Source: Caulobacter sp.
Lineage (GTDB): Bacteria; Pseudomonadota; Alphaproteobacteria; Caulobacterales; Caulobacteraceae
Reading direction: 5' to 3'
DNA length: 55,732 bases
Assembly: GCA_017744495.1 (NCBI GenBank)
Contig: JAGIBE010000099.1
Location: 1-55,732 of the forward strand
Shown here piece by piece: positions 35,936 to 47,799 of this stretch. The notes beneath the pieces were generated by a model. The model saw nothing but the letters and a program-made list of their open reading frames with translations. It was not told the origin of the DNA and searched no databases. Position 1 is the first letter of the stretch, and the number at the start of each line of letters is the position of its first letter. The position numbers and the translations under genes are program-made.

Positions 35936-36269
35936 GATAGGTCTCCTTCTTCCGGTTGAACCTCCGTGGACACCCCCGTTCCGAACGATTCGGAGCGGGA
36001 CCGGAACGGTAACGACGGGATGTCTCCCCGGCGTCGCCGCACGTCCACGTGTGGAATGGCCGCGCAAATAGGCGGGAACGGACCAGAAAGCAACCCCTTA
36101 GACGCGCGATCGTGCCCTTGCCGACCACATTCGGAGGCGATTTCGCACCGCCTCCCCTGTCCTATCCAATCGAGGCTAAACCGTGCTTCGCCGCGTTTTA
36201 TCCACAAGCGGACACCTCCCGCCCACAGGCGTGACACATGGTTGACAGGATAGGACGCTAGGAAAGGCC
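35936..36269. other. 334-base divergent intergenic region rpsB / HAD gene
   Basis: There is no gene here that I can support; short frames in it lack ribosome binding sites. It holds the rpsB leader hairpin (35975-35999). At the right end TTGACA (36242-36247) and GCTAGGAA (36257-36264) form a -35/-10-like pair, closer together than usual, directly before the HAD start at 36270. The rpsB promoter must also lie here, but I cannot place it reliably. Confidence 0.5.
35975..35999 (-). promoter_or_regulatory. rpsB leader hairpin, candidate S2 autoregulation element
   Basis: CCCGTTCCGAA (35975-35985) and TTCGGAGCGGG (35989-35999) form an 11-bp stem, with one G-T wobble, around the 3-base loop CGA, 40 bases upstream of the rpsB start codon. 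S2 represses its own rpsB-tsf mRNA in E. coli through a leader structure; here the role is inferred from position only. Confidence 0.55.
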
Positions 36270-36920
36270 ATGCTCGCGGTCTTCGATCTCGACGGCACCT
36301 TGTTGGACGGCGATTCCACGGCGCTCTGGCTGTGGGGCCGCGTTCGCCGCTCCGTTCCTCGGCTCCTGGCCACCCTGTTGGTCGCGCCGGTCGCCATCCC
36401 GATGGTCGTCGCGCCGCGTACGCGCCGGGCCGGCGCCTCGATCCTGCTGTGGATCGCCACGGCGGGCCTCAGCGAGCGGAAGCTGCGCGAGTCCTGCGCC
36501 GACTTCGCCGAACACTTCCAGGCCGAGGCCCTGCCCCTGCGGTGGCGCGGGCCGGGCATGGCGACCCTGGACGAGCACCTGGCCCACGGCGACGAGGTGG
36601 TGGTGGTCACCGCCGCCCCCACCGTGCTGGCCCAGGCCCTGATCGATCCGCTGGACAAGCCCATCGTGGTGTTGGGCACCTCGCTCAAACGCCGGGCCGG
36701 CGGCTGGGTCGCCAACGTCCACTGCCGCAACCAGCGCAAATGCCAAGCCCTTGCCGAGGCCGGTCACGGCAAACGCTGGGCCTACGCCTATACCGACAGC
36801 CTGGACGACCTGCCGCTGCTGCGCGGGGCCGACGCGCCGATGATCGTCGGCTGCGGTAAGGCCGCCCACCGCCGTCTCAGCCGCGCCCGCCTGCCCAACT
36901 GCCGCGCCGAAGCCTGGTAG
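36270..36920 (+). CDS. HAD-superfamily phosphatase, subfamily IB
   Basis: This 216-residue protein begins MLAVFDLDGTLLDGDSTALW, with motif I DxDGT. Helical cap residues follow, with a hydrophobic stretch around 30-65. Motif II is in VVVVTAAPTVLAQALID, a Lys is present around KRRAGG or KCQALAEAG, and motif IV is YAYTDSLDDLPLL. The layout matches HAD-IB enzymes of the phosphoserine phosphatase type. The substrate is unknown; phospho-lipid or phospho-amino-acid substrates are both seen in relatives. AGGAAAGG is immediately upstream as ribosome binding site. It is divergent from rpsB. Confidence 0.9.
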   Translation: MLAVFDLDGTLLDGDSTALWLWGRVRRSVPRLLATLLVAPVAIPMVVAPRTRRAGASILLWIATAGLSERKLRESCADFAEHFQAEALPLRWRGPGMATLDEHLAHGDEVVVVTAAPTVLAQALIDPLDKPIVVLGTSLKRRAGGWVANVHCRNQRKCQALAEAGHGKRWAYAYTDSLDDLPLLRGADAPMIVGCGKAAHRRLSRARLPNCRAEAW

Positions 36921-36958
36921 TCGCGGCCCGTTCCGCCGGATCCGCGCCGGGGCGGCCG

Positions 36959-37309
36959 TCACATCGACTTGCCGTCGAACTTGTGGGGCTCCAGGGCAAA
37001 GACGTCGACGCCGTCCAGACAACGGACGTTGATCGCCGCGATCTCGGACCCGTCCGGCGCCACGCCGCGCCCAAACGACTGGATGCCGCAGGTCTCGCAG
37101 AACAGGTGCGAGATCTTGTGGGTGTTGAAGCGGAATTCGGTCAGGGCGTCCTCGCCTTGTTCCAGCGCGAAGGCCGACGCCGGCGCGAAGGCCAGCACCG
37201 AGCCCAGCTTGGCGCAGCGCGAGCAGTTGCAGGTGATCAGGTTGTCCAAATCGACCTCCACCGCATAGCGCACCCGCCCGCACTGGCAGCCGCCTTCATG
37301 TCTGGCCAT
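36959..37309 (-). CDS. Second GFA/CENP-V family zinc protein
   Basis: This 116-residue protein begins MARHEGGCQCGRVRYAVEVDL, then LITCNCSRCAKLGSVLAFAPASAFALEQG, and HLFCETCGIQSFGRGVAPDGSEIAAINVRCLDGVDV, giving the complete Cys set of the Mss4-like GFA fold. I chose the ATG at 37309 because GGAGAAGG lies just upstream; a longer frame to 37378 is less likely. It is only distantly similar to the family member at 11780, so the two are not a recent duplication. No substrate can be assigned. It is convergent with the HAD gene, 38 bases apart. Confidence 0.88.
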   Translation of the reverse strand: MARHEGGCQCGRVRYAVEVDLDNLITCNCSRCAKLGSVLAFAPASAFALEQGEDALTEFRFNTHKISHLFCETCGIQSFGRGVAPDGSEIAAINVRCLDGVDVFALEPHKFDGKSM

Positions 37310-37397
37310 CGACCTTCTCCCTATTGCTTCGCCCTCTCGGCGTTCTGGAAGACGTGCGACGACGGGCGGTCCCGACATGCCGAAGCGCCGTAATCGG

Positions 37398-37421
37398 GAA
37401 AGACGCCGAGATCCCTCGGCG
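37398..37421 (-). terminator. Possible terminator after the DUF5076 gene
   Basis: CGCCGAG (37404-37410) and CTCGGCG (37415-37421) form a 7-bp stem with a 4-base loop, followed on the minus strand by TCTTTC. It lies 22 bases past the stop at 37444. The T-run is imperfect. Confidence 0.55.
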
Positions 37422-37443
37422 CACGAAAACGGACGCCCGAGCT

Positions 37444-37758
37444 TTAGCCGACGCTCGTTCCGGCCTCGCCCGAGCGCTCGGACGACGGGTCCGCGATTTC
37501 CGCGTTGAAACGCTCGACGACGGCGTCGAGCAATTCCGTCCTCGCCCCCATGCCTTCAGCGCTCAGCGCATCGGCGACATGACCCGCGAGGTCGGCCAGG
37601 ATGATGCCCCAAGCATTGGTCTCCCGGGAAACGCCGTCGCCCGCGTACAGTCCGACCCGCAAGGCGCAGTGCAATCCCTGTTCCGCGATCCAGACCCGAG
37701 CGAGCTCGAGAGCGTTCGCATCACGAACCGCGGCGGGCGGCGGCGCCAAGGCGTCCAT
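37444..37758 (-). CDS. DUF5076 domain protein
   Basis: This 104-residue protein fits the alphaproteobacterial DUF5076 pattern as I recall it: ANALELARVWIAEQGLHCALRVGLYAGDGVSRETNAWGIILADLAGHVADAL. The function is unknown. I chose the ATG at 37758 because GGGGAGA lies upstream at good spacing; the frame is open to 37824 without a better start. No signal peptide or membrane segment is present. It lies between the dnaE end (115 bases) and the GFA gene (134 bases) on the same strand. Confidence 0.8.
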   Translation of the reverse strand: MDALAPPPAAVRDANALELARVWIAEQGLHCALRVGLYAGDGVSRETNAWGIILADLAGHVADALSAEGMGARTELLDAVVERFNAEIADPSSERSGEAGTSVG

Positions 37759-37873
37759 TCTGGTCTCCCCTCTTGAGCCGGCGATCTCCCAGACAGGTCG
37801 ACGCGATCGCGCCACGCCCGCCATTTTCTCGAACCCAGCGACGAAAACAGACGCCTGCTCAGCACAGACAGCC

Positions 37874-41302
<3,429 letters not shown>

Positions 41303-41323
41303 CACCGCACCTCGTTACACGAC

Positions 41324-41413
41324 TCAGGCCACCAGATGGGCGACCGAGCACATCATCCAGACGAAGCTGGCGACAGATACAAGAGCCAAAGATTCACGCG
41401 CGATCCGGACCAT
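41324..41413 (-). CDS. sidA: SidA-like SOS-induced cell division inhibitor microprotein
   Basis: This 29-codon ORF starts [17 protein letters not shown] and continues as a hydrophobic helix ending HLVA. The basic N terminus followed by about 20 hydrophobic residues makes a single-pass inner membrane peptide. GGAGG lies 6 bases before the ATG. A promoter with a LexA-like site stands just upstream. By established knowledge, Caulobacter crescentus SidA is a 29-residue, LexA-repressed inner membrane protein that blocks division through the FtsW/FtsN divisome. Size, control and topology all match, and I recall a similar genome neighbourhood. I cannot confirm identity without an alignment. Confidence 0.78.
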   Translation of the reverse strand: MVRIARESLALVSVASFVWMMCSVAHLVA

Positions 41414-41431
41414 GAGGAGCCTCCAGTGGTC

Positions 41432-41474
41432 GTTGCTTGTTTGTTCTATATTCCACTTTTGTTCTCACATGCAA
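41432..41474 (-). promoter_or_regulatory. sidA promoter with LexA-like site
   Basis: On the minus strand TTGCAT (41474-41469) and TATAGA (41450-41445) are 18 bases apart, a sigma-70-type promoter. GTTG-N7-GTTC at 41432-41446 (plus strand reading) matches the LexA consensus GTTC-N7-GTTC at all but one half-site base and overlaps the -10. A further GTTC at 41461-41464 lies in the spacer. This placement predicts SOS induction. Confidence 0.7.
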
Positions 41475-41591
41475 GAGGCCCTCGTTCGATTGCGCGCTTT
41501 TTTGTCGCGCCGCCCGCGCGGATGGGCCGCAGCTCGGTCGCGGCCAGGATTTTCAGTGGATTTGAGGCGCGGATCGGCGCAGATCGCGGCC

Positions 41592-42551
41592 ATGCGCCTG
41601 ATCATCGACACCGACACCGCCGGCGACGACGCCTTCTCCCTGATGCTGGCCCTGCGCCGCCCTGGCGTGACCGTCGAGGCGATCACCATCGCCCACGGCA
41701 ATGTCGGGTTCGAGCAGCATGCCGAGAACGCCTTGGCCACCCTTGAAGTCTGCGGGCGCGGCGGCGAGGTTCCGGTCTATCTAGGCGCCCAGCGGCCGTT
41801 CACCCGCGCACCGCTGGATGCGGCCTATGTGTTCGGCGCCGACGGCATGAGCGACAGCGATCTGCCCAAGGCGGTCCAGCGGCCCTCCCTCGGCCACGCC
41901 GCCGACGAGATCGTGCGCCGGGTGATGGAAGCGCCCGGGGAGATCACCCTGATCGCCCAGGCCGCCCTGACCAACATCGCCCTGGCCCATCTGCGCGAGC
42001 CGCGCATCGCCCAGGCGGTCAAGCACCTGTGGATCATGGGCGGGACCGACAACGGGGTGGGCAACGTCACACCGGCGGCCGAGTACAATTTCTACGTGGA
42101 TCCCGAGGCCGCCAAGATCGTGATCAACGCCGGCTTCCCGACCAGCATCGTCACCTGGACCGAGACCCTGCGCGACGGCCTGCTGAGCCTGGAGCAACTG
42201 GCGGCGCTGGAGGCCCTGGGCACGCCGCGCGCCGAGTTCTTCACCAAGGTCAACCGCACCTCCCTAGCCTTCGCCCAGGAGACGCAGGGTCTGGACGGCA
42301 GCCTGCACCCCGACGCCCTGACCTGCGCCGTGGCGTTGAACGAGGACCTGATCCTGGAGTCGGAGATGGCCGTCGTCGATGTCGAGACCCAGGGCGAGCT
42401 GACGCGGGGCTACCTGAGCGTCTCGCACGCCATCCTGCCCGACATCGAGCTGGCCGACCCGGACCTGAAGCGGCGGCCGCCGAACGCGCGGGTGATCAAG
42501 AAGATCGACCGAGGCGGCTTCTACGCGGCGATGCGCGACGCGCTGCTGTGA
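41592..42551 (+). CDS. Nucleoside hydrolase (inosine/uridine-preferring type)
   Basis: This 319-residue protein begins MRLIIDTDTAGDDAFSLMLAL, the Ca-binding DxDxxxDD motif of nucleoside hydrolases. It continues with VEAITIAHGNVGFEQHAENAL, EITLIAQAALTNIALAHLREP, LWIMGGTDNGVGNVTPAAEYNFYVDPEAAKIVI and a C-terminal segment with DGSLHPDALTCAVAL (family His-Asp region). The family splits ribonucleosides into base and ribose in salvage. Preference for purines or pyrimidines cannot be read. The ATG at 41592 has no strong ribosome binding site; the open frame extends far upstream into the sidA and dnaE region but is a shadow there. Confidence 0.92.
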   Translation: MRLIIDTDTAGDDAFSLMLALRRPGVTVEAITIAHGNVGFEQHAENALATLEVCGRGGEVPVYLGAQRPFTRAPLDAAYVFGADGMSDSDLPKAVQRPSLGHAADEIVRRVMEAPGEITLIAQAALTNIALAHLREPRIAQAVKHLWIMGGTDNGVGNVTPAAEYNFYVDPEAAKIVINAGFPTSIVTWTETLRDGLLSLEQLAALEALGTPRAEFFTKVNRTSLAFAQETQGLDGSLHPDALTCAVALNEDLILESEMAVVDVETQGELTRGYLSVSHAILPDIELADPDLKRRPPNARVIKKIDRGGFYAAMRDALL

Positions 42552-42590
42552 TCTCCAGGCGCTCGCCAAGCCGCGCCGCCGTTTCTGACT

Positions 42591-43290
<700 letters not shown>

Positions 43291-43298
<8 letters not shown>

Positions 43299-44565
43299 AG
43301 CGAAGGGCCTCGACCGGATCGAGCCGCGAGGCGCGGATGGCGGGCGGCAGGGTGGCCAGGATGCTCATGGCGGTGGAGATGCCGACGATGCTCGCCACCT
43401 CGGCCCAGTCGATCTTGGCCGGGATGTGGGCCAGGAAATAGATATCGGCGCTGAACACCGCCGTGCCGGTCACCCATTCCACGAAATTCTGGATGGCGGT
43501 GATGTTGGCGCAGAACAGCACGCCCAGCAGCAGGCCCGCCAGGGTGCCCGACAACCCGATCGAGGCGCCGGCCATGATGAAGATCCGCAGGATCGACGCC
43601 TGGCTGGCGCCCATGGTCCGCAGGATGGCGATGTCGCGGCCCTTGTTCTTCACCAGCATGACCAGGGCCGAGATGATGTTCAGGGTGGCGATGGCCACGA
43701 TGAAGAACAGGATCAGCCGCATCACCTTGCGCTCGACCTGCAGCGCGTTGAAGTAGCTGGAATTCTTGTCCATCCAGTCCTGGACGAAGGCGCCCGGGCC
43801 GCTGGCCTGCTCGATGATCGGCTTGATTTCCTTTGCCTTGTCCGGATCGGCGATCTTGATCTCGACATAGTCGATCGCGGTGTCGCGGCCGAAGAACAGC
43901 TGGGCCTGGGGCAGCGCCATGTAGACGAAGCTCTCGTCGAACTGGCTCATGCCGACGCTGAAGATCCCGCCGACCGTATAGTCCTTCTCGCGGGTCGAGC
44001 TGCCGAAGGCCGTGGCGGGGCCCGAGGGCGAGATCAGGGTGATGGCGTCGCCGACCGAAAGGCCGAGGTTGCGAGCCATGCGGTCGCCGATCAACACGAT
44101 ATCCCCGCCGTACTCGCCCTCGCCGAAGCCGGCCAGCGAGCCCTGCTTGATGTTGGTCGAGATCATCTTCATGCCGCGCAAGTCGGCCGGGGTGACGCCG
44201 CGCACGATGGCGCCGGACACCTGGCTGGGGCCAATGACCATGGCCTGGGCCTCGACCATCGGCGCGGCCTGAGTGACGCCGCGCACCGCCTTGATGCGGG
44301 TGATGACCCCGTCGCGGTCAGGACCGTTCAGCAACGGCCCCTGGGCGTAGACGTGGCCGTTGAAGCCCAGCAGCCGGCCCAGCAGTTCAGCCCGGAAGCC
44401 ATTCATCACGCTCATGACGGTGATCAGGGCGAAGACCGCCAGCATCACCGCCGCGAACGAGATGATGGCGATGAGCGCCACGCCGCCGTTCTTGCGCTTG
44501 TTGCGCAGGTACCGCCAGGCGACGGTGCGCTCCCAGGTTCCGAACGGACCGGCGCCGAGGGCCAT
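43291..44565 (-). CDS. Lipoprotein-releasing system permease LolC/LolE
   Basis: This 424-residue permease has a first membrane segment at about residues 30-55 (GGVALIAIISFAAVMLAVFALITVMSVMNGF). A large periplasmic MacB-like domain spans about 60-270 (RIKAVRGVTQAAPMVEAQAMV, GVTPADLRGMKMISTNIKQGSL). Three more segments follow, with the FtsX signature in KNKGRDIAILRTMGASQASILRIFIMAG. Alphaproteobacteria usually have a single LolC/E-like permease that acts as a homodimer (LolF), and only one is seen here. It is flanked by proS upstream (1-base overlap) and lolD downstream. Confidence 0.93.
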
Positions 44566-45893
44566 CAGGCGGCGGCCTTTCCGGACAGTTGGGCGATGAC
44601 GTCGGCCAGCGGGGCGCTATGACGCTCGCCGGTCTTGCGGTTCTTTACCTCGACCACGCCTTCGGCGATGCCCTTGGGGCCGACGATCAGCTGCCACGGC
44701 ACGCCGATCAGGTCGGCGGTGGCGAACTTGGCGCCGCCGCGGGCGTCGGTGTCGTCGTACAGCGGATCGCGACCGGCGGTCTTCAGCGCCTTGTAGGCGG
44801 TCTCGCAGGCCTCGTCGCAGGCGGCGTCGCCCTGGCGCATGTTGATGATCGCGACGTCGAACGGCGCCACGGCTTCCGGCCAGATGATCCCGCCCTCGTC
44901 ATGGCTGGCCTCGATGATCGCGCCCAGCAGGCGCGAAACGCCGACGCCGTAGCTGCCCATCTGCACCGGCACGTCCTTGCCGTCCGGACCGGTGACCAGG
45001 GCCTTCATCGGCTCGGAATATTTGGTTCCGAACGAGAAGATGTGGCCCACCTCGATGCCGCGCGCCGACAGGCGGTCGCCCTCGGGGATGGCGTTGAAGG
45101 CGGCCTCGTCGTGCATTTCCTCGGTCGCGGCGTAGAGCGCCGTGCGCTGGTTCACCAGCGGCTGCAGGTCGCCATACCAGTCGACGTCCGGGCCGGGCGC
45201 GGCCATCTCGACCAGGTCCTTGTGGCAGAAGACGGCGCTCTCACCGGTGTCGGCCAGCACGATGAACTCGTGGCTGAGGTCGCCGCCGATCGGGCCGGTG
45301 TCGGCGCGCATCGGCACGGCCTTCAGGCCCATGCGCGAGAACAGGTTCAGATAGGCCACGAACATGCGGTTGTAGGCCTTGCGCGCGCCCTCGGCGTCGA
45401 GGTCGAAGCTGTAGGCGTCCTTCATCAGGAACTCACGGCCGCGCATCACGCCAAAGCGCGGACGGCGCTCGTCCCGGAACTTCCACTGCACGTGGTACAG
45501 GTTCTTCGGAACGTCCTTGTAGCTCTTCACATAGGCCCGGAAGATCTCGGTGATCATTTCCTCGTTGGTGGGCCCGTACAGCAGCTCGCGCTCGTGACGG
45601 TCGACGATGCGGAGCATCTCGGGACCGTAGGCGTCGTAACGCCCCGACTCGCGCCACAGGTCGGCCAGCTGCAGGGTCGGCATCAAGAGCTCGATGGCGC
45701 CGGCCCGGTCCATTTCCTCGCGGACGATCTGCTCGACCTTGTTGAGCACCTTCAGGCCCAGCGGCAGCCAGGCATAGATGCCGGCGGCCTCCTGGCGGAT
45801 CATGCCCGCGCGCAGCATCAGCTGGTGCGAGACGATCTGGGCGTCGGAGGGGGCTTCTTTCAGGACGGGCAGGAAATAGCGCGACAGGCGCAT
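44565..45893 (-). CDS. proS: Prolyl-tRNA synthetase, short alphaproteobacterial type
   Basis: This 442-residue class II synthetase is far shorter than the ~570-residue E. coli enzyme because the editing insertion domain is missing, as known for alphaproteobacterial ProS. It shows [50 protein letters not shown], then MLPT-like [22 protein letters not shown], motif 2 [29 protein letters not shown], and motif 3 [18 protein letters not shown]. The C-terminal anticodon-binding domain ends [13 protein letters not shown]. Mischarged Ala-tRNA-Pro would need a separate editing factor. Confidence 0.96.
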   Translation of the reverse strand: MRLSRYFLPVLKEAPSDAQIVSHQLMLRAGMIRQEAAGIYAWLPLGLKVLNKVEQIVREEMDRAGAIELLMPTLQLADLWRESGRYDAYGPEMLRIVDRHERELLYGPTNEEMITEIFRAYVKSYKDVPKNLYHVQWKFRDERRPRFGVMRGREFLMKDAYSFDLDAEGARKAYNRMFVAYLNLFSRMGLKAVPMRADTGPIGGDLSHEFIVLADTGESAVFCHKDLVEMAAPGPDVDWYGDLQPLVNQRTALYAATEEMHDEAAFNAIPEGDRLSARGIEVGHIFSFGTKYSEPMKALVTGPDGKDVPVQMGSYGVGVSRLLGAIIEASHDEGGIIWPEAVAPFDVAIINMRQGDAACDEACETAYKALKTAGRDPLYDDTDARGGAKFATADLIGVPWQLIVGPKGIAEGVVEVKNRKTGERHSAPLADVIAQLSGKAAA

Positions 45894-46050
45894 GGACGAG
45901 ACGTCTCCGGGGGAACTCGAGCGTGACAGACAAAAGTGTGAGCGGTTTGGCGGCCGTCACGCTCGTTATGTTTGAATCCGGCGTTGAGATAGCCGCTCAG
46001 GCGTCAGCTTGGCAACGCGCACGGCGAAAAGATGGCTGCAACGCTTGTTG

Positions 46051-46089
46051 TGGAAAGAAAAGAAGGCCGCGCGGTCCTCGCGCGGCCTT
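46051..46089 (-). terminator. Strong terminator between DUF1467 and proS
   Basis: AAGGCCGCGCG (46063-46073) and CGCGCGGCCTT (46079-46089) form a perfect 11-bp stem with a 5-base loop, followed on the minus strand by CTTTTCTTTCC. It lies about 200 bases after the DUF1467 stop and isolates proS transcription from upstream genes. Confidence 0.92.
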
Positions 46090-46158
46090 GCAAGTCATCG
46101 TCGGGGAAGACGCCACAGAGCAAGGTCGGAAGACCCGGCCTCGTGAGTCTGAGACTAG

Positions 46159-46180
46159 GCCCCGAACGCCTGTTCGGGGC
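46159..46180. other. Perfect 9-bp hairpin
   Basis: GCCCCGAAC (46159-46167) and GTTCGGGGC (46172-46180) pair perfectly around a 4-base loop. There is no T-run on either strand, so it is not a normal terminator. Confidence 0.7.
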
Positions 46181-46214
46181 GCCCGATTGCGCCTGGCCTG
46201 ACCACTTGGCGAAG

Positions 46215-46235
46215 TTCGCCCACGGATTGGGCGAA
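46215..46235. other. Perfect 8-bp hairpin
   Basis: TTCGCCCA (46215-46222) and TGGGCGAA (46228-46235) pair perfectly around CGGAT, 52 bases past the DUF1467 stop. No T-run is present. It belongs to the hairpin-rich region 46090-46286. Confidence 0.65.
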
Positions 46236-46286
46236 TGTCGGCAATTTCAGCGTCGTCCGCTCAAGGCGTGGGCGCCATTTCTCCGA

Positions 46287-46547
46287 TCAATAGGTGGCGG
46301 GCAGCGCCGGCAGCTGGATCAGGCGGAAATGGATGACCAGCAGGAGCCCGGCCATCACCAGGGCCGACACCCAAGTCGTCGTGAAGAACTTGCGCTTCAG
46401 GTTCGGATTGACCGGCGCGCCCGGATCGGCGCCCGGCGGCGGCTCGATGCCCATCTCCTTGAAGGTGCGGTTGCCCAGCGGCAGCACGGCGAACAGCGTG
46501 GTCCACCAGATGGTCAGATAGACGGCGATGCAGGTGACGGGGCCCAT
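46287..46547 (-). CDS. DUF1467 family membrane protein
   Basis: This 86-residue protein has two membrane segments: about residues 4-24 (VTCIAVYLTIWWTTLFAVLPLG) and about 57-77 (TTTWVSALVMAGLLLVIHF). Between them is a short loop with NRTFKEMGIEPPPGADPGAPVNPNLKRKFF, the hallmark of DUF1467. The function is unknown. It is found next to mce and proS in many Alphaproteobacteria. Its start overlaps the mce stop (TGATG), so the two are coupled. Confidence 0.92.
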   Translation of the reverse strand: MGPVTCIAVYLTIWWTTLFAVLPLGNRTFKEMGIEPPPGADPGAPVNPNLKRKFFTTTWVSALVMAGLLLVIHFRLIQLPALPATY

Positions 46548-46966
46548 CAGTGGTGCGCTTCTTTCGGGGTTTCCATGAGCTCGACCAGCATGCCGCCCAT
46601 GTCCTTGGGGTGAACGAAGATGATCAGGGCGCCGTGGGCGCCGATGCGCGGCTCGCCCAGCACGGTGGCGCCCTTGGCGACGAGACTGTCACGGGCTTCG
46701 AAGATGTTCTCGACCTCGAAGCAGATGTGGTGCTGGCCGCCCTTGGGGTTCTTGGCCAGGAAGCCGTGGATCGGCGAAGCCTCGCCATAGGGCTCGATCA
46801 GCTCGATCTGGCTGTTGGGCAGGTTGACGAAGCAGACCCAGACGCCCTGTTCGGGCATGGCGAACTTCTCGGTGTGCGAGGTCGCGCCCAGCAGGTCGCG
46901 GTACATCTTCACCGACTCGTCGATGGAGGGCGTGGCGACGCCGACGTGGTTGAGCTTGCCGATCAT
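46547..46966 (-). CDS. mce: Methylmalonyl-CoA epimerase
   Basis: This 139-residue VOC/glyoxalase-fold protein begins MIGKLNHVGVATPSIDESVKMYRDLLG, with metal ligand His7. It continues with GQHHICFEVENIFEARDSL (second His) and PKDMGGMLVELMETP (metal Glu). The enzyme interconverts the R and S forms of methylmalonyl-CoA in propionyl-CoA breakdown. The other pathway genes are not in the window. A start at 46966 is the natural beginning of the domain. Confidence 0.94.
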   Translation of the reverse strand: MIGKLNHVGVATPSIDESVKMYRDLLGATSHTEKFAMPEQGVWVCFVNLPNSQIELIEPYGEASPIHGFLAKNPKGGQHHICFEVENIFEARDSLVAKGATVLGEPRIGAHGALIIFVHPKDMGGMLVELMETPKEAHH

Positions 46967-47057
46967 GGGTTCGTATCCTGCGGGCTGGGACGCTCACGCG
47001 CCCTCTGTTCGTTTTGCCCAGGGTATAGACGACTTCATGGCGTCGCGGCGAGGCGTT

Positions 47058-47792
47058 TCAAAAACGCCGGCTCAGGCGGGTTGACGCAGCCCACCAGTAG
47101 CGGACCGGGAAGGCCTGGACCAGGAACAGACCGGCGATGAAGCCGCCGACGTGGCATTCCCAGGCGATCATCAGACCGCCCTGCCCCGACGCCTGGCCGA
47201 TGCCGAAGCCGATGGCGATCAGCACCAGGTTCATGACGGTGAACGACCACGCCTGCTTGCCGACCTCGCGGGAGAAGACCGGCGCCAGCTCGCCGTTGGC
47301 GGTCAGCCGCGCCACGGCGCCCCATAGGCCGCAGATCGCGCCGGAGGCGCCGACGGCCGGGATGTCGCCGTTCCAGTGGAGACCCAGGAACAGCAGTCCG
47401 CCAGCCACGCCGCAGATCAGGAAGAACGTCCAGAACAGCAGAGCACCCTTCAGGTCACTGCCCAGGCGCACCGCGATGGCCGGGCCCAGGCTGACGAGCG
47501 CCGTGGTGTTCATGAAGATGTGCAGCAGCCCGCGGTGCAGGAAAACGTGCGTCAGCGGCGTCCACAAGAACCCCCGCTGGAAGTACGGCGGATAGAGAGC
47601 TCCCAGGGCGAACATGGCGTCCTCCAGTCCCCGGGTCTTGGCCAGGAACTGGACGCCGAAGACGATCCAGAGGACGAGGGTCAGCACACCCAGCGGCCAA
47701 GCCGGGCCGGTCAGCAGACGCAGGGTCCGCCGCCAGCCGGGCTCGGGCGTGGGTTCTGGCGCCGGTTCGGGCGGCCGTGTCGTCTCGTCCAT
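47058..47792 (-). CDS. Rhomboid-family intramembrane serine protease
   Basis: This 244-residue protein has a Pro/Glu-rich cytoplasmic start (RPPEPAPEPTPEPG) and then about six membrane segments. The active site is visible: HRGLLHIFMNTTALVSLG, the nucleophile Ser150 in VGASGAICGLWG, and the base His214 in WECHVGGFIAGLFL. Rhomboids cut membrane proteins within or near the bilayer; substrates are unknown. It lies 7 bases downstream of the RNase J gene and is likely cotranscribed with it. Confidence 0.93.
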   Translation of the reverse strand: MDETTRPPEPAPEPTPEPGWRRTLRLLTGPAWPLGVLTLVLWIVFGVQFLAKTRGLEDAMFALGALYPPYFQRGFLWTPLTHVFLHRGLLHIFMNTTALVSLGPAIAVRLGSDLKGALLFWTFFLICGVAGGLLFLGLHWNGDIPAVGASGAICGLWGAVARLTANGELAPVFSREVGKQAWSFTVMNLVLIAIGFGIGQASGQGGLMIAWECHVGGFIAGLFLVQAFPVRYWWAASTRLSRRF

Positions 47793-47799
47793 GGGTCGA

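Larger units (their letters stand above)
45894..46286. other. 393-base region without a supported gene
   Basis: Its left part carries the proS leader, with GGAG about 10 bases before the start. At 46051-46089 there is a strong minus-strand terminator. To its right, 46090-46286 contains several hairpins and no credible coding frame. It may be the long structured 3' UTR of the mce-DUF1467 mRNA or a small RNA gene. Confidence 0.6.

Noticed and set aside
46090-46286. 6S RNA or tRNA in the hairpin-rich gap
   Set aside because: No T-loop consensus or cloverleaf is visible, and the known context of alphaproteobacterial 6S genes is different; kept only as an unclassified structured region.
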